Assembly (NCBI GenBank): GCA_045600045.1
Contig: JAZRXD010000010.1
Location: forward strand, 1-16,181
Direction: 5' to 3'
From: UBA1715 sp045600045
Lineage (GTDB): Bacteria > Bacteroidota > Bacteroidia > Bacteroidales > UBA1715
Length of the DNA: 16,181 nt
The notes beneath the pieces are model-generated. The model had not been told where the DNA came from. It worked only from the letters and a program-made list of their open reading frames with translations, and ran no database searches. This document shows, piece by piece, positions 1-5,087 of the stretch; the stretch's first letter is position 1; each line of letters begins with the position of its first letter. The position numbers were made by a program, and so were the translations under genes.

Positions 1-567
1 GAACAAGATTGTAAAAAAAAATCGTTGAAACAATTTATAAAACAACTTGTATGTAACTATACGTTTGTGATTATTCTATTTGTAATTCTTATTGGTTGCG
101 ACATATTTATTCATTGGACCAATATACATGTAGAAGACGTATCAATTGTGCTTTCTTTTATAGGTTGTTTAGCGACATTTATCGTTATAAGCAATTATAT
201 GCAGGTAAAATATATTGAATCTGATTGTAAAGAAAGTATCAATGAGTTAAAAAAACAGAATAAAGATTATTTTGATAAGTTAGAAACTCAAATAAAAACC
301 CTAAAAGATTATAATTATATTGTGGCGTACAATAAAAGCAACATTAAACCAAGCAAAGGAATAGGTGAGAATTTGAAGCAACAAATCTTACAAGTACTTG
401 GTACTAAATCAATGACAATAGAGAGTATAGCAAATTCAATTTTAGATGATAACAATGATGATATTTATGCTGTAATCTATGAAATGTTAAATGCGGAAGA
501 ATTGATAATAGTTGGTAATGAATTTGCAACTAATTTCGATTCGTATATAGTTAAAAAGAAAAGATAA
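1..567 (+). CDS. Two-TM coiled-coil protein with C-terminal winged-helix-like region (5' partial)
   Basis: No named family recognised. The frame is open to the window edge, and the first in-frame start-like codon is a TTG at 25, so the true start probably lies to the left. Numbering from that TTG, two hydrophobic helices span about residues 12-32 and 38-58, followed by a charged, probably coiled-coil stretch (about 62-95). The last 75 residues look like a small winged-helix fold: helices around LKQQILQVL and TIESIANSIL, then a strand pair near EELIIVGNEF. The second membrane segment carries FIGCLATFIVISNYMQV, almost the same as in the gene at 879-1364, so the two are paralogues. The stop lies 6 bases before the helix-turn-helix gene, consistent with one operon. 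An inner-membrane protein with a cytoplasmic DNA- or protein-binding tail is an inference; the function is unknown. Confidence 0.7.
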   Translation, partial: EQDCKKKSLKQFIKQLVCNYTFVIILFVILIGCDIFIHWTNIHVEDVSIVLSFIGCLATFIVISNYMQVKYIESDCKESINELKKQNKDYFDKLETQIKTLKDYNYIVAYNKSNIKPSKGIGENLKQQILQVLGTKSMTIESIANSILDDNNDDIYAVIYEMLNAEELIIVGNEFATNFDSYIVKKKR

Positions 568-573
568 AAGCAA

Positions 574-882
574 ATGGAATTTCACATCGGGAAAATCGTA
601 TCTCAAGTTATTGCTAATAAGGGAGGTGTAAATAAATCCGAATTGGCAAGGTACATTGGTGTTAATGTGCAAAACATTAATAGAATGCTTGATAGCAAGG
701 ATTGGCACGTTATCAAATTGATTAAAGCAGGAGAGTTCCTCAACTATGATTTCTCATATCTATTCAAAAAAAGTGAAGAATCAAAAACGGAGGTCGTTTT
801 GCAAATAAAGATTGAGGAGAACAAAATTGAAGATGTGTTGAAATATATCAACGACAAGAATTTAATCAAAATATTAAAATGA
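574..882 (+). CDS. Small helix-turn-helix (XRE-like) protein
   Basis: 102 residues. The N-terminal half resembles the short Bacteroidota XRE-like proteins that begin with M-x-(F/H)-IGK-I. A helix-turn-helix can be placed at about residues 18-42 (NKSELARYIGVNVQNINRML), followed by a helix ending in FLNYDFSYLF, which is typical of this type. Residues 70-102 form a lysine- and glutamate-rich tail (VVLQIKIEENKIEDVLKYI). The ATG at 574 is 6 bases after the preceding stop, and the gene overlaps the next by 4 bases (ATGA), so it is probably translationally coupled between the two membrane paralogues. It may be the cluster's own repressor or a DNA-binding part of it. The domain call is by eye. Confidence 0.72.
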   Translation: MEFHIGKIVSQVIANKGGVNKSELARYIGVNVQNINRMLDSKDWHVIKLIKAGEFLNYDFSYLFKKSEESKTEVVLQIKIEENKIEDVLKYINDKNLIKILK

Positions 883-1364
883 GCGAGATAACAAATAGTG
901 AGGATTTTGTTAAGAAAGAAGAAAGTAAATTTTTTTACGGATGGAAATCGTTGCTGATTCTCAATGTATCTGCAATTTTTTTATCACTTGTTGCAATTTG
1001 TTGTTGCATTTGTTCTATCACTTTAGATTGTTATAACTTAATACTTGGATTTATAGGTGTGTTGGCAACGTTTGTTGTCGTTAGTAACTATGTTCAAGTG
1101 ATGAAGATCGAGGAAGACACACAAAAAAAAATTGAACAAATAGAGAATAAATTAAATGGTTACAAAAGCGAATTAGATAAACAGAAAGATTTATTAAGAG
1201 ACAAACAGACTGATAATAAACTTTTAGAAGCGAAGGTGTCTGTACTTATGGAATCTTTGAATGCTTTTTCGCAAGACGAAAGTAATAAAAATAAAATATC
1301 TGTTTCGTCTTTAGAAAACTTAGAAAATAAGGCTATGAAAAAATGGCAAGAACAATGGAATTAA
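879..1364 (+). CDS. Two-TM coiled-coil protein, paralogue of the gene at 1-567
   Basis: 161 residues, unknown function. A short cytoplasmic N-terminus is followed by a hydrophobic, cysteine-rich segment (about residues 25-48, containing AICCCICSI) and a second segment (about 53-72) with GFIGVLATFVVVSNYVQV. A long, highly charged coiled coil then runs from about residue 74 to 125 (KIEEDTQKKIEQIENKL onward). The signature F-I-G-x-L-A-T-F-x-V-x-S-N-Y-x-Q-V-x-x-I-E is shared with the first gene of the window, but this copy lacks the winged-helix-like tail. Its ATG overlaps the stop of the helix-turn-helix gene and its own 3' end overlaps the next gene by 22 bases, so the four ORFs look co-transcribed. 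Confidence 0.7.
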   Translation: MSEITNSEDFVKKEESKFFYGWKSLLILNVSAIFLSLVAICCCICSITLDCYNLILGFIGVLATFVVVSNYVQVMKIEEDTQKKIEQIENKLNGYKSELDKQKDLLRDKQTDNKLLEAKVSVLMESLNAFSQDESNKNKISVSSLENLENKAMKKWQEQWN

Positions 1365-1687
1365 GCGAAGTAAAAGAAGAGAAAGAAGCGTTTTTCTCGT
1401 TGGTTGAATCGGGAATAGGATTTTATGAAGCTGTTGATTTGGCACTATTTGTAAAGTATCACGAATCGGCACGTGAATTTTTGTGCGATGCGTATCCAGA
1501 AGAAGTTGATTATTTAGAAAACAACGACAACACGGAGGATATTTCGTTTGCTATATATGGCGATGGCGTTTTTGCAGGCGAAGACGACCGCCCACTTTCT
1601 GCATTTTTAGACCAAAAAGACGAAATAGTGAAAACTTTGAAAGCAAAGTATCTTGGTTTTTTAATGAAGAATGCAACAGGCATTTGA
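1343..1687 (+). CDS. Hypothetical acidic protein
   Basis: 114 residues, not recognised. The protein is strongly acidic in the middle (PEEVDYLENNDNTED and GEDDRP) and probably helical at the ends. It has no signal peptide or membrane segment. The ATG at 1343 overlaps the preceding gene by 22 bases; a second ATG at 1355 would give an 8-base overlap, and the sequence does not decide between them. The C-terminal codons (about 1673-1687) lie inside a 24-base repeat that recurs at 2318-2341 and is read there in a different frame (QQAFEKF). The present C-terminus, NATGI, may therefore be the product of a junction rather than the ancestral end. Confidence 0.55.
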   Translation: MARTMELSEVKEEKEAFFSLVESGIGFYEAVDLALFVKYHESAREFLCDAYPEEVDYLENNDNTEDISFAIYGDGVFAGEDDRPLSAFLDQKDEIVKTLKAKYLGFLMKNATGI

Positions 1688-1696
1688 GAAGTTTTG
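1673..1696 (+). repeat. Direct repeat, left copy (24 bases, flanks toxin-antitoxin module)
   Basis: This stretch starts GCAACAGGCATTTGAG and matches 2318-2341 at 23 of 24 bases. In one frame it reads MQQAFEKFWEK followed by a TAG, the same reading as the right copy (QQAFEKF). The two copies enclose the toxin-antitoxin pair and look like two related gene 3' ends. Confidence 0.85.
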
Positions 1697-1714
1697 GGAA
1701 AAATAGTATATTTG
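1683..1714 (+). promoter_or_regulatory. Promoter of toxin-antitoxin operon
   Basis: TTTG at 1683-1686 (-33 box), a 20-base spacer and TATATTTG at 1707-1714 match the Bacteroidota TTTG-N19-21-TAnnTTTG consensus. The antitoxin ATG follows 17 bases after the -7 box. The -33 box lies inside the left direct repeat. Confidence 0.7.
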
Positions 1715-1723
1715 CACAAATAT
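1708..1723. promoter_or_regulatory. Palindromic operator candidate over the -7 box
   Basis: ATATTTG-CA-CAAATAT is an inverted repeat with perfect 7-base arms. It overlaps the -7 box and the probable transcription start, 8 bases before the antitoxin ATG. This is where an autoregulating antitoxin or toxin-antitoxin complex usually binds; the assignment is an inference. Confidence 0.5.
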
Positions 1724-1731
1724 CATTTTCT

Positions 1732-1854
1732 ATGAAATACAAGAAAGAAAAATTAGGTTCAGCACCTAAAAAAATATCTAAATTGGGGAAATGGATAGAT
1801 TCTCACAAGAACGGTATTGTTACTGTTGTTGATAGAAGAGCAGTTAACAAATAA
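1732..1854 (+). CDS. Small antitoxin-like protein of PIN toxin pair
   Basis: 40 residues: MKYKKEKLGSAPKK, then ISKLGKWIDSHKNG, then IVTVVDRRAVNK. It is strongly basic with no membrane segment. The case for a real gene is positional: it has a consensus promoter 17 bases upstream, a palindrome over the -7 box, and a stop only 4 bases before the ATG of a PIN-domain gene, which is the layout of a type II antitoxin-toxin operon. It is short for an antitoxin and has no obvious helix-turn-helix or AbrB fold, so it may act mainly by binding the toxin. The residues LGSAPKKISKLGKW look like a compact conserved core. Family membership is not certain. Confidence 0.6.
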   Translation: MKYKKEKLGSAPKKISKLGKWIDSHKNGIVTVVDRRAVNK

Positions 1855-1858
1855 TTCT

Positions 1859-2275
1859 ATGAGATTGTTATTAGACACGTGCGTATTCGTCAGTATAATA
1901 GAGGGAGACATAAGCGACGAAGCGAACGAGATTTTTCACGATTACGAAAATCAATTCTATATAAGTTCTGAATCGGTAAAGGAATTTATACACCTTGCGC
2001 AACACAATAAGATTAAGTTCAAAAAAGAACTACGAAAGCAGCCTTTCGATGTTTTTGATTTTATTGAAAATGATTTAGGTATTGAAGTTAAATATGTGAG
2101 AAAAGAACATTTGAAAAAACTTGCCTCATTATCTCTCGTAGAAAATCACAACGATCCAAGCGACAGATTGATAATATCACAAGCAATAACAGAAGGTTTA
2201 ACCTTAATGAGTAGTGATTTGTATTTTCCAAAATATGTTGAGCAGGGTGTAAATCTTATAAAGGTAAAGAAATAA
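1859..2275 (+). CDS. PIN-domain toxin (VapC-like ribonuclease)
   Basis: 138 residues from the ATG at 1859, starting MRLLLDTCVF, the usual first strand of PIN domains. A longer reading from 1817 exists but would overlap the antitoxin and is not needed. The acidic metal-binding residues expected of a PIN nuclease are present: D6 (LLLDTC), E42 (SVKEF), D99/D102 (NDPSDR) and the later SSD at 118-120 (LMSSDLYFPKY). PIN toxins cut RNA, often tRNA or rRNA, and are held inactive by the antitoxin encoded just upstream. Cytoplasmic, length normal for the family. The gene is followed directly by a fragment of an unrelated gene 3' end, so the module appears to have been inserted as a unit. An orphan PIN protein with no antitoxin role for the upstream ORF is the alternative. 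Confidence 0.82.
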   Translation: MRLLLDTCVFVSIIEGDISDEANEIFHDYENQFYISSESVKEFIHLAQHNKIKFKKELRKQPFDVFDFIENDLGIEVKYVRKEHLKKLASLSLVENHNDPSDRLIISQAITEGLTLMSSDLYFPKYVEQGVNLIKVKK

Positions 2276-2276
2276 C

Positions 2277-2354
2277 TTGCTTGGCGGTTACGAAAACTGC
2301 GAGCATCCCGATGAACTGCAACAGGCGTTTGAGAAGTTTTGTGGGTGGGAATAA
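2277..2354 (+). pseudogene. Remnant of a gene 3' end
   Basis: Directly after the toxin stop, one frame reads on without an ATG as LLGGYENCEHPDEL, then QQAFEKFCGWE and a TAA at 2352-2354. The composition looks like genuine coding sequence, and its QQAFEKF part is repeated at 1673-1696. It looks like the tail of a gene whose 5' part was lost or displaced. The parent gene is not recognised. Confidence 0.4.
2318..2341 (+). repeat. Direct repeat, right copy (24 bases)
   Basis: Begins GCAACAGGCGTTTGAG; 23 of 24 bases match 1673-1696. It lies within the gene remnant and is read QQAFEKF in the remnant's frame. Confidence 0.85.
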
Positions 2355-2357
2355 TAG

Positions 2358-2942
2358 TTAAGATAGTATAAAATCACAGTGTTCAATCAATTGTGATTTA
2401 ACCTTGTGTCCCAGACTATAAAGATATACTTGTAAACCTTCTTTGCGAACAAATTTTATTGGTGCAATAAAATCGGAATCGCCAGCTACTAAAACTATTT
2501 TGTCTGTAGTGTGTTTTAGAGCCATATCTAAACCGAATTTCATATCAACTCCTTTTTGCTTGAAATCGGGTTTACTTATTTGTTTGTTGTGTAGATCTTG
2601 TTTCCAACCGTCAAAAGAAAGTTCCCCAAGTCTTACTGCAAATTTGTCCAAACGGCAAATATCGTGTAGAAATTGTTGCTTGCTGGTGCTTAATTTGCTT
2701 TTTGAGAAATCAATTTGGTTTCCGTTTAAGTCAGGAACAGTTTTGTCGAAAGGTTTGCAATCGTAATAAAATACACGGAATAGAATATCATTTGTCTCTC
2801 CGTTTGTTTTCGCACGTAGGTCGTTCATTATTTTTTCGACTTCGTTTTCAACATCTTTTGCAGATGGAAACCTTTTGTTTTTTTCATTGAATTTTTGAAC
2901 GTAAAAACCACCGTCAAAAAGGATATTAACTTTTGTAACCAT
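2358..2942 (-). CDS. NYN-domain (LabA/DUF88-like) nuclease
   Basis: 194 residues. Starts MVTKVNILFDGGF, the first strand and acidic residue (D10) of the NYN fold. Other expected acidic sites are in GVDMKFGLDMAL (D133, D139) and in VLVAGDSDF (D155, D157), followed by PIKFVRKEGLQVYLYSLG, the typical late NYN segment. NYN domains share the PIN-like nuclease fold and are thought to be metal-dependent RNases; LabA/DUF88 members occur widely as single-domain proteins with unclear targets. No membrane or signal sequence. The gene converges on the toxin-antitoxin operon. Upstream is a leader of roughly 100 bases with a terminator-like hairpin and two repeated small hairpins, which hints at transcript-level control. 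The family call is firm; the role is unknown. Confidence 0.8.
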   Translation of the reverse strand: MVTKVNILFDGGFYVQKFNEKNKRFPSAKDVENEVEKIMNDLRAKTNGETNDILFRVFYYDCKPFDKTVPDLNGNQIDFSKSKLSTSKQQFLHDICRLDKFAVRLGELSFDGWKQDLHNKQISKPDFKQKGVDMKFGLDMALKHTTDKIVLVAGDSDFIAPIKFVRKEGLQVYLYSLGHKVKSQLIEHCDFILS

Positions 2943-2964
2943 ACGTGTAAATTTTTATTTATCA

Positions 2965-2990
2965 AAAAAGCCACTCGAAAGTGGCTTTTT
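2965..2990. terminator. Strong hairpin with U-tracts on both strands
   Basis: AAAAAGCCACT, loop CGAA, AGTGGCTTTTT: an 11-base-pair stem with a tetraloop and T-runs on either strand. It sits 22 bases upstream of the NYN start, so on the - strand it would end transcripts arriving from the right before they reach that gene. It could act as a terminator or an attenuator. Confidence 0.7.
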
Positions 2991-3040
2991 GCTCGCCTAC
3001 GAGCATCGGATTATTGCTCGCCTACGAGCATCGGATTATT
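2991..3040. repeat. Two tandem 25-base units, each with a small hairpin
   Basis: Units 2991-3015 and 3016-3040 are identical. Each begins with the inverted repeat GCTCG-CCTA-CGAGC and continues with ATCGGATTATT. They lie next to the terminator-like hairpin in the NYN leader, and the small ORF to the right ends inside the second unit. Confidence 0.9.
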
Positions 3041-3249
3041 TTTCTACAAAAGTAGAATTTTTTTACAAAAAATACACTTTTTAGGTCGTTTTTTTTGAAT
3101 TTCCTTGTCTCAAATTTTTCGGCATCAGCAAAGATTTCTGCTATTTGCTTTTTTGACAAAGGTTTTACATTTGCCATATTTTCAATAAAGCGTTCCGCAT
3201 CTTTCCCTTTCAATATAGGGGTTTCGCTTAAAAAATTTGTTGTTATCAT
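3022..3249 (-). CDS. Small antitoxin-like protein
   Basis: 75 residues from the ATG at 3249 (an upstream ATG at 3270 is possible but adds only 7 residues). The segment FLSETPILKGKDAERF resembles short Bacteroidota proteins with an E-T-P-x-L-x-G-K-D-A-x-R-F core, which often precede toxin genes; this parallel is from memory. The region up to about residue 50 (IAEIFADAEKFETRKF) looks genuine. The last 20 residues (SVFFVKKFYFCRKIIRCS) run through a hairpin and into the tandem repeat, where the stop lies, so the C-terminus may be altered. No toxin gene follows; the next gene on the strand is the NYN gene beyond a terminator. Possibly an orphan or decayed antitoxin. Confidence 0.45.
   Translation of the reverse strand: MITTNFLSETPILKGKDAERFIENMANVKPLSKKQIAEIFADAEKFETRKFKKNDLKSVFFVKKFYFCRKIIRCS
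3047..3054 (-). promoter_or_regulatory. Possible -7 box for NYN gene
   Basis: On the - strand TACTTTTG matches TAnnTTTG exactly. It lies in the loop and one arm of a small hairpin (TTCTAC-AAAA-GTAGAA, 3042-3057, followed by a T-run on the + strand). No good -33 box is seen at the right distance, so the call is weak. Confidence 0.25.
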
Positions 3250-3458
3250 TATTTCCGTGATTTTTTGCAAAAAAATACTTTTTTACAGATTTGTCAAGTT
3301 GTTTTTGAGTGGTTGGTGCTGGCGTTGTTTTTCCTTGTTTATTGCTGTTTCGAGGTCGGTTGGTGGTTCAATTTACTTGTGTTTTTGATTGTTTTATAGT
3401 GGTTTTGGGGCATTTCGGGCAATCCACCACCCAAAAACGCACAAGAAACAAGCAGAGA

Positions 3459-4652
3459 TTATTTTGCAAACACGTAGTCTATAACTTTTCGGTTGGCTCG
3501 GTCGGTAAGCGACCAGTCGTACAATATGTAGAATTTACCTGCAACGGTTGTGTCCTGGTGTCCTAACGATTTAGATATGATTTTTTCGTCAACACCTTGT
3601 TTGAAGGCAATTGTAGCCCACGTGTAGCGTGCATAGTAAAGTGTAAGGTCTTCAAAATCAATATCGTTGCGTAGTAGCCGTATGCGTTTGTCGATGTTGT
3701 TAATAAAAGTATCGTAGTTTTGGTATTTGTCGGCAAACGAAAACAAGTGCTGTGATCCTTTGTATTTTTCGAGAATTGCTTTTGCTTCTGGTTGCAATGT
3801 GATTTCAACACGTTCTGGCTCGAAGCGTTTGATTTTAGTGCGTACGAAACATATCTTTCCTTTTTTGTAGTTGTCTTGCGTAAGATTGTAAATGTCTTTT
3901 AGGTTTGCTCCACATAGGAAAAACGAGAGCATAAACACGTCACGTGCAAGCTCTTTCAAGTTGTCGGTCTTTGAAAATTCGAGATTTGCCAATTTTCGTA
4001 AAGATTCTATCGGAAATTCGTGCTTTTTCTTTGGCGTGGATTTAATCTTGAACTTTCGGAAAGGGTAGTTGGTGGTTATTTCGTCGTCAATTGCTCTGTT
4101 GAATATGGCTCTAATGTTCCTGAAATAAATTCCTCTTGTGTTTATTGACTTTGTTTTTTGCCAGTGTTCGTCAATTTGACGAAGAACGCCAGCCGTGATG
4201 TCGTCAAAAAACATAGGTCGTCCGTTGAAAAACTCCTCGACAATGTTGATAGTATGTTCCATAAGCTTTTGCGACTGACCTTTGTATGTTGGTAGTTGTT
4301 TGCGTGCATATTCAATGAATGTTGGTGTTCCTATGGCTTCTATCTGTTCGGACAACAAGTAATGTTTAATGTCAACGACGCTCATCTTGCTTATGGCTGA
4401 TTGTCCGAGTTGTTGAATCTTTTGGTTGTATGTTAGTAGTAATTGGTTTAGTTCGTTATTATAATAGTATGAGTTTTCCACATTTTTTTTGATGTAGATG
4501 CCGTTTTTTCCGTCGCACACAAAGTCTTTTTCGTTGCAAGATACGCTTGTTGGTATGTCAACGGTTTTTCCGTCCTTTGAAACCGACACAACGACTGGGT
4601 ATTTTCCTCCGTCTTTTGTGTATTTTTTTGAGAGTTTAATCTTTATTACCAT
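3459..4652 (-). CDS. Tyrosine recombinase (phage/conjugative-element type integrase)
   Basis: 397 residues, the usual size of Bacteroidota integrases. The N-terminal 55 residues form the arm-binding domain (MVIKIKLSKKYTKDGGKYPV), about 105-205 the SAM-like core-binding domain, and 210-397 the catalytic domain. Visible catalytic positions: K273 (RTKIKR), R342 (YYARYTWAT), H365 (SLGHQ) and the nucleophile Y375 (AGKFYILYD). The first canonical arginine is absent: the segment reads FFLCGANLKDI, with N250 at or near that place, and the first His of the HxxR motif is Y339. Both deviations are common in Bacteroidota integrases such as IntDOT. The gene starts 178 bases from the 3' end of tRNA-Lys and points away from it, the usual arrangement of an element integrated at a tRNA. 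The 209 bases between its stop and the small ORF at 3249 hold no supported gene. Confidence 0.93.
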   Translation of the reverse strand: MVIKIKLSKKYTKDGGKYPVVVSVSKDGKTVDIPTSVSCNEKDFVCDGKNGIYIKKNVENSYYYNNELNQLLLTYNQKIQQLGQSAISKMSVVDIKHYLLSEQIEAIGTPTFIEYARKQLPTYKGQSQKLMEHTINIVEEFFNGRPMFFDDITAGVLRQIDEHWQKTKSINTRGIYFRNIRAIFNRAIDDEITTNYPFRKFKIKSTPKKKHEFPIESLRKLANLEFSKTDNLKELARDVFMLSFFLCGANLKDIYNLTQDNYKKGKICFVRTKIKRFEPERVEITLQPEAKAILEKYKGSQHLFSFADKYQNYDTFINNIDKRIRLLRNDIDFEDLTLYYARYTWATIAFKQGVDEKIISKSLGHQDTTVAGKFYILYDWSLTDRANRKVIDYVFAK

Positions 4653-4657
4653 ATAAA

Positions 4658-4690
4658 ACTGAAAGTTTTACTGAAAGTTTTTTCAGTGGT
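4658..4690. repeat. ACTGAAA repeats upstream of the integrase (arm-site or operator candidates)
   Basis: ACTGAAAGTTTT occurs twice in tandem (4658-4669, 4670-4681), and the second copy forms a perfect dyad with TTTCAGT at 4681-4687 (ACTGAAA-GTTT-TTTCAGT). The cluster begins 6 bases upstream of the integrase ATG. Short repeated arm-type sites near the int gene are expected of lambda-type recombination systems; an autoregulatory operator is the alternative. Confidence 0.55.
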
Positions 4691-4766
4691 AAAAATAAGA
4701 AAAAAATAGAAAAAAATAGAAAAGTTGTTAAAAAACAATAGTTTAGGAATATGTGGGATTTTTGCA

Positions 4767-4808
4767 TAAAAAAAGCACTTACGTTTGTTGTGGATTACGT
4801 AAGTGCTT
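4767..4808 (-). terminator. Rho-independent terminator of tRNA-Lys
   Basis: AAGCACTTACGT and ACGTAAGTGCTT form a perfect 12-base-pair stem with a 12-base loop. On the - strand it is followed by seven T residues. It lies 22 bases downstream of the tRNA 3' end, so it fits termination of the tRNA transcript before the integrase gene. Confidence 0.85.
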
Positions 4809-4814
4809 GAAAAT

Positions 4815-4831
4815 AAAGTTTTTTCAGTAGT
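4815..4831. repeat. Second copy of 17-base repeat, abutting the tRNA 3' end
   Basis: AAAGTTTTTTCAGTAGT here matches 4674-4690 (AAAGTTTTTTCAGTGGT) with one difference. Its last base is the discriminator position of tRNA-Lys. The copies are 141 bases apart and bracket the tRNA terminator. It could be part of the recombinase binding region or the trace of an earlier junction. Confidence 0.65.
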
Positions 4832-4903
4832 GACCTCGGAGGGGCTCGAACCCTCGACCCATTGATTAAGAGTCAATTGCTCTACCAGCTGAGCTACGAA
4901 GTC
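4831..4903 (-). tRNA. tRNA-Lys (anticodon CUU)
   Basis: A 73-base cloverleaf is readable on the - strand. The acceptor stem is GACTTCG with CGAGGTC (one G-T pair) and discriminator A; the D arm contains AGCTGGTAGA. The anticodon stem is ATTGA/TCAAT with loop CTCTTAA, giving anticodon CTT. The T arm has the GTTCGAGCCCC form. CCA is not encoded (the bases after the discriminator are CTACTG). It has its own promoter upstream and a terminator downstream. The tyrosine recombinase beyond its 3' end makes it the probable integration target of the accessory region, with the 3' half of the gene kept intact. Confidence 0.97.
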
Positions 4904-4913
4904 AAACGCACGG

Positions 4914-4944
4914 CAAAAATACCATTTTTGTTTTTCCATGCAAA
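4914..4944 (-). promoter_or_regulatory. Promoter of tRNA-Lys
   Basis: On the - strand TTTG (4944-4941), a 19-base spacer and TATTTTTG (4921-4914) match the Bacteroidota consensus exactly. The tRNA begins 11 bases downstream of the -7 box. Confidence 0.85.
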
Positions 4945-5012
4945 TGGATTTTGATAAAAACTTTCATTTTCAATAAAAAAAAACATATACCCAAGAAAAT
5001 TTTTAGTTTGGG

Positions 5013-5042
5013 TTGGTAAAATCAAAATAATTCTTATTTTTG
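5013..5042 (+). promoter_or_regulatory. Promoter of the rplM-rpsI-rpsB-tsf operon
   Basis: TTG at 5013-5015, a 19-base spacer and TATTTTTG at 5035-5042. This gives a 5' untranslated region of about 40 bases before the rplM GTG. It diverges from the tRNA-Lys promoter, with 68 bases between the two -33 boxes. Confidence 0.8.
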
Positions 5043-5087
5043 CGTCCCGATTAATGGGAAAAGTATATATAATAAAAACTAACTCAA

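Noticed and set aside
2991..3040. CRISPR-like repeat
   Set aside because: Only two abutting units, no spacers and no cas genes; a tandem duplication explains it.
3250..3300. Promoter for the small antitoxin-like ORF
   Set aside because: TTGACA-like and TATTTTTTTG sequences occur on the - strand but their spacing fits neither consensus.
3309..3566. 85-residue ORF on the + strand
   Set aside because: It overlaps the 3' part of the integrase on the opposite strand and has no conserved-looking sequence; low-complexity AT-rich shadow.
4831..4870. Search for a second copy of the tRNA 3' end (attR) within the window
   Set aside because: No stretch resembling it was found in 1-4830, so the far end of the element, if any, lies outside the window.
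4646..4939. 97-residue ORF on the - strand
   Set aside because: It runs straight through the tRNA-Lys gene and its terminator; coding here would need tRNA sequence to be translated.
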